NCBI GenBank assembly: GCA_963827065.1
Contig: CAWGZM010000008.1
Location: 434,001-498,000 of the forward strand
Reading direction: 5' to 3'
Length of the DNA: 64,000 nucleotides
Origin: JACVRW01 sp963827065
GTDB taxonomy: Bacteria > Actinomycetota > Thermoleophilia > Solirubrobacterales > Thermoleophilaceae
Shown here: piece after piece, positions 16,037-24,707 of the stretch
How the letters are laid out: each line of letters starts with the position of its first letter
Numbering within the stretch: position 1 is the stretch's first letter
Notes under the pieces: model-generated
The model's input: only the letters and a program-made list of their open reading frames with translations
Databases searched by the model: none
What the model was told of the DNA's origin: nothing
Made by a program: the position numbers and the translations under genes

Positions 16037-17088
16037 CTAACCCTTTCGGCGTCGAACTGCGGCAGTATCTCGCCGGCGAAGCGCTCCACCTGGGCGAATT
16101 GATCGATCGCCCCGAACCTGCAGATGAAGTGGTCGACGCCCCGCTCGGCGAACTCGCGTAGCCACGCCACGATGTCGTCCGGGCTCCCGACCGGCCCCCA
16201 ATTGGAGAGGTCCATCATCTGCGAGAGCTCGCGGTAGTACTTGGAGATGTAGTCGCTGAAGGAGGCGTGGGCCTCCTCCTTGGTGTCCCCGATGTTCATC
16301 GTGACCTGATAGGAGACGGTGTAGTCGGAGAAGTCCCGCCCGTGGCGAGCGGCCGCTTCCTTCAGGTAGCCGATCTGCTCCGTCAGCTCATCGGGGTGCT
16401 GCGCGCGGCAGCAGGTCATCCAGCCGTCACCGAACTTGATGATCCGGTCGGCGGCGCGCTCCATGATGCGGCGTGCCTTCTCCTCCCCCGGGTCGCCGAC
16501 GAGCCGCGGGTTGGAGACGATCCAGCGCGGCGGTGGCTGCTGTAGAGGCGCGAGCGGCTCCATCTCGGTCCCGGAGCTGAACTGGACCTCGTCGTAGTCG
16601 AAGTACTTGCCCTTGAACGAGGTCTTCTTCTCGGTCCAGAGCTCGAGAACGATCTGCAGGATCTCCTCGAAGATCGTCGCCCTGTCCTTGTACGGGAGGC
16701 CGACCGCCTCGAACTCACGGCGCACGCCCTTCTCCGGGTTCCCCATGCATGGCCCGAAGATCGTGCGGCCTTCCGCTAACTGGTCGAGCGTCGCCCACTC
16801 GAGCGCCAGATAGAGCGGGTTGCGCGTGGTGACCACGATGCACGCCGAGCCGATCTTCACCCGCTTCGTGCGCTGTGAGAGCGCGGCCATGAGGGTCATC
16901 GGCTCGTAGCGCGGCTTGGAGAAGAGCGAGTCACCGACCCAGAGGGAGTCGAACCCGCGCTCTTCCACGACCTCGGACAGGTCGAGCAGGGCCTGGAGGT
17001 CGTAGTCCGGGGCGATCAGCGGCTCGCGGTTGTTCAGGTTCACCCCGAACTGGATCGGTCGCCCAACTCCGTTCGCTTGCTTCGTCAG
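16033..17088 (-). CDS. Luciferase-like (LLM) flavin-dependent monooxygenase
   Basis: 351 residues if it starts at CTG 17088. The ordinary GTG at 17043 would remove IQFG, part of the first beta strand of the LLM barrel. GGAGG lies about six bases before the CTG, inside the GntR stop region, and no ATG, GTG or TTG occurs in frame between. Recognisable parts are LLDLSEVVEERGFDSLWVGDSL, LMAALSQRTKRVKIGSACIV and RTIFGPCMGNPEKGVRREFEAVG. These enzymes use reduced FMN or F420; RutA and some pyridine monooxygenases of this fold open N-heterocycles, so this is a second candidate ring opener. The catalysed step is inference. Confidence 0.8.
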   Translation of the reverse strand: MTKQANGVGRPIQFGVNLNNREPLIAPDYDLQALLDLSEVVEERGFDSLWVGDSLFSKPRYEPMTLMAALSQRTKRVKIGSACIVVTTRNPLYLALEWATLDQLAEGRTIFGPCMGNPEKGVRREFEAVGLPYKDRATIFEEILQIVLELWTEKKTSFKGKYFDYDEVQFSSGTEMEPLAPLQQPPPRWIVSNPRLVGDPGEEKARRIMERAADRIIKFGDGWMTCCRAQHPDELTEQIGYLKEAAARHGRDFSDYTVSYQVTMNIGDTKEEAHASFSDYISKYYRELSQMMDLSNWGPVGSPDDIVAWLREFAERGVDHFICRFGAIDQFAQVERFAGEILPQFDAERVR

Positions 17089-17097
17089 TACCGCCTC

Positions 17098-17826
17098 CTA
17101 CTGGTCGGTGTCGCCTGCGAAAGTCGGATCCTCGCGGAACAGCGCCTGGTCGGCGTCCGACTCGAGCACGCGCTGCGGCACCTCGATGTGCTCCGCGAGC
17201 AGCTCGGCAGCATGCTCTGCGTCGCGTGCGTCGATCGCGGCGAGGATCGCCTCGTGCTCCTCGACGGACTGCCGAAGGTTTCCGCGCAGCTCGAGCGAGC
17301 GCGGCAGGTACGGCGCCATCTGGCCCACGAGCACGCGGTGGACCTCGTGGAGCTTGCGATTGCGGGAGCCGCGCACAAGCGCCTCGTGGAAGCTCTGGTT
17401 CGTATCGAAGAAGAGGCGCACCTCGTCGTCGCGCGCCGCCCGCGCCATCAGCTCGCACATTTCCCGCAGGTGTGCGAGCTCGGCGTCGCTCATCAACGGC
17501 ACGGCCAACCGGACCGCGAGCGTCTCGAGCGCTTCCCGCACCTGGTACGCGTCGATGAACTCCTGACGGGAGAGCTGTGTCACCACGGCGCCACGTCGAG
17601 GTGTGATCGTCACGAGACCCTCCGACGCGAGCCGGCCAAGGGCTTCGCGCAGCGGCCCGCGGCTCGTGCCGAAGTCCCGCGCGAGCGCGACCTCCGAGAG
17701 CTCTGTCCCAGGCTCGAGCCGGCCCGCGAGGATGTCCTCCCGCATCCGGTCCCTCACCTGCTCCCAGAGCGTGCGGTTGTCGAGCGGCCGCGCCAGCCCG
17801 GCCTCGGGGTCGTCATTAAGGTTCAT
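17098..17826 (-). CDS. GntR-family regulator, FadR/FCD subfamily
   Basis: 242 residues. An N-terminal winged helix (about 15-80; TSRGPLREALGRLASEGLV is the recognition part) is followed by a helical FCD ligand domain (about 90-225) with acidic and His residues for metal or carboxylate binding. FCD regulators usually repress catabolic operons until a pathway acid binds. It heads the left operon and lies opposite the right operon. The inverted repeat at 17838 covers the -35 region of the rightward promoter, so it probably controls both. No Shine-Dalgarno is evident before the ATG. Confidence 0.88.
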   Translation of the reverse strand: MNLNDDPEAGLARPLDNRTLWEQVRDRMREDILAGRLEPGTELSEVALARDFGTSRGPLREALGRLASEGLVTITPRRGAVVTQLSRQEFIDAYQVREALETLAVRLAVPLMSDAELAHLREMCELMARAARDDEVRLFFDTNQSFHEALVRGSRNRKLHEVHRVLVGQMAPYLPRSLELRGNLRQSVEEHEAILAAIDARDAEHAAELLAEHIEVPQRVLESDADQALFREDPTFAGDTDQ

Positions 17827-17837
17827 AGAGCTACGTC

Positions 17838-17858
17838 AACTGTGGGTTGTCAACAGTT
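17838..17858. promoter_or_regulatory. Inverted repeat, likely operator of the GntR regulator
   Basis: AACTGT and ACAGTT form perfect 6-bp arms around 9 bases in the 57-base divergent gap. GTCAAC also occurs twice as a direct repeat (17835-17840, 17849-17854). The right arm overlaps the -35 hexamer of the rightward promoter, so a bound repressor would block it. Confidence 0.55.
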
Positions 17859-17875
17859 AGCAGCGACAGTATCGT
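17847..17875 (+). promoter_or_regulatory. Promoter of right catabolic operon
   Basis: A -35 hexamer TTGTCA (17847-17852), a 17-base spacer and a -10 hexamer TATCGT (17870-17875) precede the GTG at 17884 by eight bases, so the transcript would be almost leaderless. No Shine-Dalgarno is present. Confidence 0.55.
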
Positions 17876-17883
17876 AGCCCTGA

Positions 17884-18681
17884 GTGATCGACAAGGTCTC
17901 GTCTCCGGAGATCGTCGACCCGCACATGCACGTGGGCGACTTCCCTCTCTTCGACGTGGGCATGGATGCCGACGGGCTCGTGGAGCTGTTCGCCGAGTGG
18001 AACTACGCCGCCGGCATCGTCTTCCATCCGGACAACGCGCTCGTGCGCGATCTGGTCGAGGACATACCGAACGCCTGGGCCCTGTACTGGGCGAACCCGC
18101 GCGAGCCGGGGTGCGCCGACGAGGCTCGCGAGTTCCTCGGTCACCAGAAGTTCCTCGGCGTGAAGATGCACCCGCTGCTCGACTCGTATCACCCCAACGA
18201 CCCCATCGTGCATCCGGTCGCGCGGCTTCTGGTGGAGCTCGGCATGCCCACCCTCATCCACAGCGGCCACCCCATCTTCACGCTCCCCTGGAGCATCGAG
18301 GAGCTGATCGTGGAGTTCCAGGACCTCAAGGTCGTCCTCGGGCACATGGGCCACGGCAACATCGTCTACATCAACGCCGCGATCGATGTCGCGGCGCGGA
18401 ATCCCAACGTCTGGCTCGAGACATCGGGCATGCCCATGCACACGAAGATCCGGACCGCCGTGGAGCGGGTCGGCGAGGACAAGGTGATGTACGGGTCCGA
18501 CGCCCCCTTCCACGATCCTGGGGTAGAGATCAGGAAGGTGCAGGCAAGTGGACTCGGGATGGAGCACCAGCGCCGGGTGCTGGCTACGAACGCACGGCGA
18601 CTTTTCTGGGGAAGCGACGACGCGCCGGTTTCCGCGGGGCCCGTCGACACAGTCAACGAGGAGGAAAGACATGGAATCTAG
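17884..18681 (+). CDS. Amidohydrolase-2 family metal-dependent hydrolase/decarboxylase
   Basis: 265 residues from GTG. It shows the TIM-barrel amidohydrolase pattern: His14-x-His16 (DPHMHVGD), a later KMHP, HSGHP, GHMGHGN and Asp206 in GSDAP. The family includes ACMSD-type and resorcylate-type decarboxylases as well as hydrolases of lactones and amides. As first gene of the right operon it probably acts on a pathway acid; a second decarboxylation is one idea. Its end overlaps the BMP lipoprotein gene by 11 bases. Confidence 0.78.
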   Translation: MIDKVSSPEIVDPHMHVGDFPLFDVGMDADGLVELFAEWNYAAGIVFHPDNALVRDLVEDIPNAWALYWANPREPGCADEAREFLGHQKFLGVKMHPLLDSYHPNDPIVHPVARLLVELGMPTLIHSGHPIFTLPWSIEELIVEFQDLKVVLGHMGHGNIVYINAAIDVAARNPNVWLETSGMPMHTKIRTAVERVGEDKVMYGSDAPFHDPGVEIRKVQASGLGMEHQRRVLATNARRLFWGSDDAPVSAGPVDTVNEEERHGI

Positions 18682-19768
18682 GAGGCCGCGCCTGGTGACC
18701 TTCGCGCGTCGTCTGCTGCCGGTGCTCGTGGTCGTTCTCACGGCGTTCGTCGTGGTTGCTTGTGGTGACGACGACGACGATTCGGGCAACGGCGGGGGCG
18801 GTGGTGGAGCCGAGACCCAGGAGTCGGAGAGTGCTGTTGCGAACTTCGCGATCGTGACGCCGGAGAAGGGATCCGACTACGGGTGGAACCAGCAATCGAT
18901 CGAGGCTGCGCGGAAGATCGCCACCGATCGCGGCATCGAGGTCAACGTCGCCGACAACTCCGGCTATGAGGACGTGACCCCGATCCTGCGCGAGTTGGCG
19001 ACCGGCGGTGAGGAATTCATCATCGCGCAGGCAAGCGGGTACAACACGGCGGCCCCGGACGTCTCGCTACAGACGGAGGTCCCAAGCCTGATCTGGGACA
19101 ACCCCGAGGCAGCGGAGCCGGGCCTCGTCGCCAACGCCGAGGCACAGGGCCAGGGCGGCGGCTACCTCGCCGGCGTGCTGGCGGCAGAGACGAGCAAGAC
19201 GGGGACGCTCGGGATCGTGATCTCGGCCGACGACACCAACTGGAACCGCATGGCGGGCGGCTTCGTCAAGGGCGCGCAGTCGGTGAACCCGGACATCGAG
19301 ATCAGGCTCGCCCAGATCGGTCAGGCGGGCTACGCCGACACCGCAGGCGGCAAGCGCGTGACCGAACAGGTCATCGCCGACGGCGCGGACGTCATCTTCG
19401 GAATGGGCGACGGCAGCTCGTTCGGGATGATCCAGGCCGTGGAGGCCGCCGATGACGTCATGTTCATCGACGTGATCGGCGACAAGACCAAGATCGACAA
19501 GCAGGGCATCCTGCTCTCGTCGGTGCTCTGGAACTTCGACGTTCTGTTCAACCAGGCGCTCGACGACCTCGAGGCCGGGACGTTCGGCGAGACGAACTAC
19601 GCGCTCGACCTCGACAACAAGGGCATCTCGCTGCTCCAGACCGAGCAGATCGACGACGCTGCGTGGCAGGCCGTCGAGAAGGCTCAAGAGGAGATCGTGA
19701 GCGGCGACGTCAAGGTGCCGGAGACGACCAAGAAGTCGCAAGTGGAGGACCTCATCTCCGGCGGGTGA
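18671..19768 (+). CDS. BMP-family ABC transporter substrate-binding lipoprotein
   Basis: 365 residues with GAGGAAAG before the ATG. The signal peptide ends in a lipobox with Cys31 (VVVAC), followed by an acidic, Gly-rich linker. The mature part is the two-lobed BMP/Med fold (FAIVTPEKGSDYGWNQQSIEAAR, WDNPEAAEPGLVANAEAQGQGGGYLAG, ADVIFGMGDGSSFGMIQA). Known relatives bind nucleosides. With the ATPase and two permeases that follow, it forms a complete importer. Its place inside a B6-degradation operon suggests pyridoxamine, pyridoxal or a related pyridine as ligand; this is inference. Confidence 0.88.
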   Translation: MESRRPRLVTFARRLLPVLVVVLTAFVVVACGDDDDDSGNGGGGGGAETQESESAVANFAIVTPEKGSDYGWNQQSIEAARKIATDRGIEVNVADNSGYEDVTPILRELATGGEEFIIAQASGYNTAAPDVSLQTEVPSLIWDNPEAAEPGLVANAEAQGQGGGYLAGVLAAETSKTGTLGIVISADDTNWNRMAGGFVKGAQSVNPDIEIRLAQIGQAGYADTAGGKRVTEQVIADGADVIFGMGDGSSFGMIQAVEAADDVMFIDVIGDKTKIDKQGILLSSVLWNFDVLFNQALDDLEAGTFGETNYALDLDNKGISLLQTEQIDDAAWQAVEKAQEEIVSGDVKVPETTKKSQVEDLISGG

Positions 19769-19838
19769 CCCGTTGTCGCGTCGGCGGCCCGGGAGCCGGG
19801 GGGTCTCCCGGGCCCGCCTTCGCGAGCAAAGGACTGGC

Positions 19839-21422
19839 GTGCAACAGAGCACCAATCATTGCCTCGTCGAACTGCGGGGGATCACGAAGGCGTTTCCGGG
19901 TGTCGTGGCGAACGATCGCGTCGACCTCGACATCCACGCCGGCGAGGTACATGCGCTCCTGGGCGAGAACGGCGCCGGCAAGTCCACGCTGATCAGCATC
20001 CTCGCCGGGATGTACCACCCTGACGCAGGCGAGATCAGGATCGACGGAGAGCCGCAGGTGATCGGCTCGCCACGCGCGGCGATCGGCCTCGGCATCGGCA
20101 CCGTGTACCAGCACCTCACACTGGTCCCGACGCTCACCGTCCTGGAAAACCTCATGCTCGGCATCGGCTCGCAAGGAGCCCGCCTCGACCTGGCACAGGC
20201 GCGCTCGCGCTTCGCCGAGCTGAAGGGCGTGCTGGGGGTCACCTTCGAAGCGGACGCAACGGTTGGCCGGCTGGCACTGGGTCAGCGGCAGCAGGTGGAG
20301 ATCATGAAGGCGCTCTGGCGACGCACGCGGGTGCTCGTGCTCGACGAGCCCACCTCGATGCTGACGCCGCAGGACTACGACGAACTGCGCCGCTACCTCG
20401 AGCGCCTCAAGGCCGACGGTCTCGCGATCGTGCTGATCACCCACAAGCTTCACGAGGCGATCGAGATGGGCGACCGCGTGTCGGTACTGCGAAGCGGGCG
20501 CAAGGTCGGCTCGATCGAGCCCGGCGATGTTCACGGGCGCAGCGAGGACGAGCTGCGCGGCTCGATCGTGACGATGATGTTCGGTGAGGAGACCCCGGAG
20601 GTCGAGGCCGCGGTGGAGGTCGGCGGCGGTGAGGCGGCGGCCGTCGAGCGTCGCGAGCCGAGCGCCGGCGAGGGTGGCCGGCCACTCCTGAGCCTGCGCG
20701 ACGTGAACCTGACGGGCGAGCCGCAAGAGGTGGGTCTCAGGGGAGTGTCACTCGAGCTGCTGGCCGGCCAGGTCACGGGCGTCGCCGGCGTCGACGGCAA
20801 CGGCCAGCGCGAGCTCGCCGAGGTGTTGGCTGGTCAGCGACACCCTGATCGCGGCAGCGTGCTGCTGGGCGAGGACGACGTCACGCGCCTCGGGGTCGCC
20901 GAGCGTCAGCGCCGTGGCGTTCGCTACGTGACCGACGATCGACTGGGCGAGGGGACGGTGGCGGCGTTCGACGTCGCCATGAACAGCGTGCTGAAGAGAG
21001 TCGGGGACTCGCCGTTCTGGTCGCGCGGCCGTGTCAACCGGCGCGAGATAGAGCGCTATGCGAACGGGTTGGTCGAGGACTATGACGTGCGGCCGCCGGA
21101 CGTGAATGCGCGCATGGCGACGCTGTCCGGCGGCAACATCCAGAAGCTCGTGCTCGCCCGCGAGCTGTCCTTCTCCCCCACTGTCGTGATCTTCAACAAG
21201 CCGACCTACGGGCTCGACGTCCGTACCGCGGAGTTCGTCAGAGGCAAGATCACGGAACTGGCCGAGCAGGGCGCCGCCGCGCTGCTCATCTCCACGGAGA
21301 TCGACGAGCTGATCGCGCTGTGCGACCGGATCGCCGTCATGTCGCGGGGAGTCATCACCGGGGTCGTCGAGAACGAGGCCGGCGCCGAGGAGCGCGTGGG
21401 CGAGCTGATGGTCTCCCGATGA
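19839..21422 (+). CDS. ABC transporter ATP-binding protein, two fused nucleotide-binding domains
   Basis: 527 residues from a GTG preceded by AAAGGA. Domain 1 has Walker A GENGAGKS (42-49), a signature segment LALGQRQQ and Walker B VLVLDEPTS. Domain 2 has the degenerate Walker A usual in this sugar/nucleoside family (GVDGNGQREL), signature LSGGNIQK and an altered Walker B segment FNKPTYGLD. It powers the importer with the BMP lipoprotein and the two permeases downstream. An Ala/Glu/Gly-rich linker lies between the domains. Confidence 0.9.
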   Translation: MQQSTNHCLVELRGITKAFPGVVANDRVDLDIHAGEVHALLGENGAGKSTLISILAGMYHPDAGEIRIDGEPQVIGSPRAAIGLGIGTVYQHLTLVPTLTVLENLMLGIGSQGARLDLAQARSRFAELKGVLGVTFEADATVGRLALGQRQQVEIMKALWRRTRVLVLDEPTSMLTPQDYDELRRYLERLKADGLAIVLITHKLHEAIEMGDRVSVLRSGRKVGSIEPGDVHGRSEDELRGSIVTMMFGEETPEVEAAVEVGGGEAAAVERREPSAGEGGRPLLSLRDVNLTGEPQEVGLRGVSLELLAGQVTGVAGVDGNGQRELAEVLAGQRHPDRGSVLLGEDDVTRLGVAERQRRGVRYVTDDRLGEGTVAAFDVAMNSVLKRVGDSPFWSRGRVNRREIERYANGLVEDYDVRPPDVNARMATLSGGNIQKLVLARELSFSPTVVIFNKPTYGLDVRTAEFVRGKITELAEQGAAALLISTEIDELIALCDRIAVMSRGVITGVVENEAGAEERVGELMVSR

Positions 21423-22546
21423 GAGCGCGAGCGGAGCACGCAGGCGAGGCGGTGTTGGCGTCGCTCGTCCCGGCGGTGCTCGCCTTCGTCGCCACCGGGC
21501 TCATGCTCGTTTTGCTGGGCCGAGACCCGCTGGAGTTCTACAGCGACATGTTCGAGCGTGGCCTGCTCGAGTGGCCCGGCTTGCAGGAGAGCATCATTCG
21601 GATGTCACCCCTGCTTCTGATCGCGGCCGGACTGATCGTGGCCTTCCGGGCGAATCTCTGGAACCTCGGCGCGGATGGTCAATTCCTGCTCGGCGCCGCG
21701 TTCGCTGCCGGGCTGGCCCCATCGCTGGTCGACACGCTGGGCTCGGGCTTGACGCTCATCGCCGTGATGGTCATCGGGGCGGCTGTCGGTGCCGTCTGGA
21801 CGGTGATCCCAGCGGTGCTTCGAGCCTGGTACGGGGTCAACGAGATCATCACGACGCTGATGATGTCCTTCATCGGCATCGCCGTGGCGAACATACTCGT
21901 GAAGGGACCCTTCCGGACCGACACCGGCGGCGTTGCGCGCACGGACACGCTTCCGCTCGACGACCGCCTGCCCCTGCTCGGCGACACACAGATCAACGCC
22001 GGAATCATCATCGCCGTGATCGCGATCCTGGCCGTCCATCTCGTGATGACCCGGACCTCGGTCGGCTTCCGGCTGCGGGTGCTCGGAGAGAATCCGCGCG
22101 CCGCCGAGCACGCCGGCCTTCACATCAAACGAATCACGGTCCTTGCCTTCATGGCCAGCGGCGGCCTCATCGCGCTCGGCGGCGCGGTCGAGATCCTCGG
22201 CATCTGGGGCTCGTTCCGGGCGGACTTCAACCCGGCGTTCGGACTCGTCGTGATCCCGCTCGTCTTCCTGGCTCGCCTGAACGCGCTCGGCTCCGCCTTC
22301 TTCGTGGCGGCGTTCGCGATCATCCAGATCGGCGGTGAGTCCGCCGCGCGAAAGTCGGACGTGTCGAGCGACATCTTGCTTGCCCTCGTCGGCCTGATCC
22401 TGCTCTTCATGGCGGTGACCGAATGGCTGCGCGCCCGCCGCAGAGCGCGACCGGGCTACCTGACGCCGGGCCTGGCCGAGACGATCGGGGCGCGGGCGGC
22501 GCCCCCGGACGAGACACGACCGGCGCAGTCGGGCGTCGTGGGATAG
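21419..22546 (+). CDS. ABC transporter permease (BPD_transp_2 family), first of pair
   Basis: 375 residues; its ATG overlaps the ATPase stop by four bases. There are about nine hydrophobic helices, with the family signature EIITTLMMSFIGIAVANILVKGPF and the cytoplasmic loop GFRLRVLGENPRAAEHAG, which contacts the ATPase. The polar C-terminal tail is rich in Ala, Arg and Pro. It forms the heteromeric channel with the next gene. Nucleoside importers have the same two-permease arrangement. Confidence 0.9.
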   Translation: MRARAEHAGEAVLASLVPAVLAFVATGLMLVLLGRDPLEFYSDMFERGLLEWPGLQESIIRMSPLLLIAAGLIVAFRANLWNLGADGQFLLGAAFAAGLAPSLVDTLGSGLTLIAVMVIGAAVGAVWTVIPAVLRAWYGVNEIITTLMMSFIGIAVANILVKGPFRTDTGGVARTDTLPLDDRLPLLGDTQINAGIIIAVIAILAVHLVMTRTSVGFRLRVLGENPRAAEHAGLHIKRITVLAFMASGGLIALGGAVEILGIWGSFRADFNPAFGLVVIPLVFLARLNALGSAFFVAAFAIIQIGGESAARKSDVSSDILLALVGLILLFMAVTEWLRARRRARPGYLTPGLAETIGARAAPPDETRPAQSGVVG

Positions 22547-22549
22547 ACG

Positions 22550-23485
22550 ATGGAAGACCTGTTCACCGAGACCTTCCTGACGGCGCTCGTGGCGGGCGGC
22601 GTGCTGGCGGCGATGCCGCTTCTGTTCGCCAGCCTCGGAGAGATGGTGTCCGAGCAGGCGGGCGTCCTGAACGTCGGGCTCGAGGGCATGATGCTCGCGG
22701 GCGCGTACGGCGGCTTCGTGGTCGCGCTCGAGACGGAGTCGACCTGGCTCGGCCTCGGCGGAGGCATGATCGTGGGAGCGCTCGTGTCGCTGCTGATGGT
22801 CCTGCTGTGCGTGCGAATGAAGCTCGACCAGATCGTGATCGGGATCGGGATCGTGCTGGTGGCGGAGGGCATCACGAGCCTGCTGTTCGACGCGCGCTAT
22901 GCGGCCTCGCGGCCACGGCTGCCGGCCGCCTCCGAGTGGGCCGTTCCCGGCCTGAGCGAGCTGCCGGTGCTCGGCGAGAGCATCTTCACGCAGCACCCGA
23001 TCGTCTACATCGCGGTCGCGCTGGTCATCGCGGTGCACTACATGCTGCGCCGCACGTCCGCCGGCCTGAGCCTGCGTGCCGCAGGTGAGAAGCCTGCCGC
23101 ACTCGACGCCGCCGGCGTGAGCGTCGACCGCACGCGCACCTGGGCCACCGTCGTCGCGGGACTGGGCGCCGGACTCGGCGGCGCGTATCTGTCCGTGATC
23201 GCAGCCGGCACCTTCACGCCGTTCATGACGCAGGGCCAGGGCTTCATAGCGATCGTGATCGCAATGCTCGCCCGAGGCGCGGCCCCATGGACGATCGTGG
23301 GCTCGCTGCTGTTCGGCATGTCGCTGTCGATTGCCACCGCGCTGCAGCTGATCGGCGTCGAGATCTCCACCGACTACGTGCAGATGCTGCCCTTCATCGC
23401 GGTGATCGTGGTGCTGGTCCTCTTCGCGCGCCGCTCCTATCTGCCGTCGGCGCTCGCACTTCCCTATTTCCGAGGAGAGCGATGA
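22550..23485 (+). CDS. ABC transporter permease (BPD_transp_2 family), second of pair
   Basis: 311 residues starting three bases after the previous stop. It is all-helical, with EMVSEQAGVLNVGLEGMMLAGAYGGF at the start and the coupling loop GLSLRAAGEKPAALDAAGVSVDRTR. Pairs with the preceding permease. The downstream aminotransferase starts 31 bases later with its own GAGGAG, keeping importer and enzyme in one transcript. Confidence 0.9.
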   Translation: MEDLFTETFLTALVAGGVLAAMPLLFASLGEMVSEQAGVLNVGLEGMMLAGAYGGFVVALETESTWLGLGGGMIVGALVSLLMVLLCVRMKLDQIVIGIGIVLVAEGITSLLFDARYAASRPRLPAASEWAVPGLSELPVLGESIFTQHPIVYIAVALVIAVHYMLRRTSAGLSLRAAGEKPAALDAAGVSVDRTRTWATVVAGLGAGLGGAYLSVIAAGTFTPFMTQGQGFIAIVIAMLARGAAPWTIVGSLLFGMSLSIATALQLIGVEISTDYVQMLPFIAVIVVLVLFARRSYLPSALALPYFRGER

Positions 23486-23516
23486 TGTGTGCACAGCTCT
23501 CAATGAGGAGGCAGCC

Positions 23517-24707
23517 ATGAGAGATCCAAGCTTCACCTTGACCGCCGGGCCGACCGCCGCAACGCCCCGCACCCTGCAGGCGCTCGGTCAGCCGATCATC
23601 TTCGACTACGACCCTGTCTTCCTGGAGAAGTTCCGCGAGCTCGAGCGCAAGGTCGGAGAGCTCATGCGCAGCTCGGACGACATCGTGCTGATGCAGGGGG
23701 AGGCCGTGCTCGGTCTCGAGGCGGCCGCCCGCGCCCTCACCCGGCCGGGCATGAAGGCGCTCAACCTCGTTTCGGGCGTCTACGCCGCCTGGTTCGGGGA
23801 CTGGCTGCGCGAGTACGGGGCGGAGGTCATAGAGGTGCGCGTGCCCTACGACGAGGCGGTCGACGCCGCGGACGTCCGGCAGGCGCTCGACGAGAACCCC
23901 GATGTCGAGCTCGTCGCCGTGGTGCAGTCGGAGACGCCCTCCGGCATCCACAACCCCGTCGGCGAGATCGCTCCCGCGGTGAAGGACGCCGGAGCGCTGC
24001 TGCTCGTCGACGCCGTCTCGGCGCTCGGCTGCGAGGAGGTGCTCGTGGACGAGTGGGGGATCGACGTATGCGTCGCCGGCCCCCAGAAGTGCCTCGCCGG
24101 GCCGCCCGGCATGTCGCTCATGTCGATCTCGTCCGCCGCCTGGGAGGCGATGGAGCGCAACCCGAACGCGCCGCGAGGCTCGTTCCTGTCACTGCTCGAC
24201 TGGAAGCAGCGCTGGGTGGACACCGACCGCACGAAGTTCCTCTACACGCCCTCGGTCGTCGACGTCAACGGCGTCGACTCCGTGGTGGACCAGGTACTCG
24301 ACGAGGGACTCGAGACATGCATCGCACGCCACCAGGCGGCTGCCCGGGCAGTGCGCGCGGGCGTGCAGGGCATGGGACTCGAGCTCTGGCCGCGGCGTGA
24401 GGACTACGCCGCCGGCTGCGTTACCGCCATCCGTGTCCCCGAGGGCATCTCGCGCGCCGACGCGCTCAGCCATATCCGCGACCGTTACGGCGTCATGCTC
24501 TCGGGTGGCTATGGGGAGCTTGCGGACAAGCTCTTCCGCATCGGTCACATGGGCCCGGCGGCGGACTCGCTGTACCCGGTGGTGGCGATCGCCGCGCTCG
24601 GCCGCGGCCTGAAGGATCTGGGGGCCGACGTTCGCATCGGCGACGGGGTCGAGGCCGCTCTGGAGGAGATCGGCGCCGCGGCGGAGAGGACCGTCTCGGC
24701 CGCGTGA
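23517..24707 (+). CDS. Probable pyridoxamine-pyruvate aminotransferase
   Basis: 396 residues from the ATG at 23517. It is a fold-type I class V aminotransferase with the expected Schiff-base Lys191 (GPQKCLAGPPG) and Asp165 in LLLVDAVSALG. The start LTAGPTAATPRTLQALG, then IFDYDP, GEAVLGLEAA, LNLVSGVY, VRVPYDEAVDA and RIGHMGPAADSLY, closely resemble from memory the M. loti enzyme, which transfers the amino group of pyridoxamine to pyruvate, giving pyridoxal and alanine, with pyridoxal as substrate rather than bound cofactor. This supplies the substrate of the SDR at 8757. Alanine-glyoxylate or ureidoglycine aminotransferases are the alternatives. Confidence 0.82.
   Translation: MRDPSFTLTAGPTAATPRTLQALGQPIIFDYDPVFLEKFRELERKVGELMRSSDDIVLMQGEAVLGLEAAARALTRPGMKALNLVSGVYAAWFGDWLREYGAEVIEVRVPYDEAVDAADVRQALDENPDVELVAVVQSETPSGIHNPVGEIAPAVKDAGALLLVDAVSALGCEEVLVDEWGIDVCVAGPQKCLAGPPGMSLMSISSAAWEAMERNPNAPRGSFLSLLDWKQRWVDTDRTKFLYTPSVVDVNGVDSVVDQVLDEGLETCIARHQAAARAVRAGVQGMGLELWPRREDYAAGCVTAIRVPEGISRADALSHIRDRYGVMLSGGYGELADKLFRIGHMGPAADSLYPVVAIAALGRGLKDLGADVRIGDGVEAALEEIGAAAERTVSAA

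Noticed and set aside
18772..18810. GAC and GGN runs as possible DNA repeats
   Set aside because: They encode the acidic and Gly-rich linker just after the lipobox of the BMP lipoprotein.
21605..23572. 655-residue open frame antisense to the permease genes
   Set aside because: Asp/Arg/His-rich translation typical of a complement of hydrophobic coding sequence.
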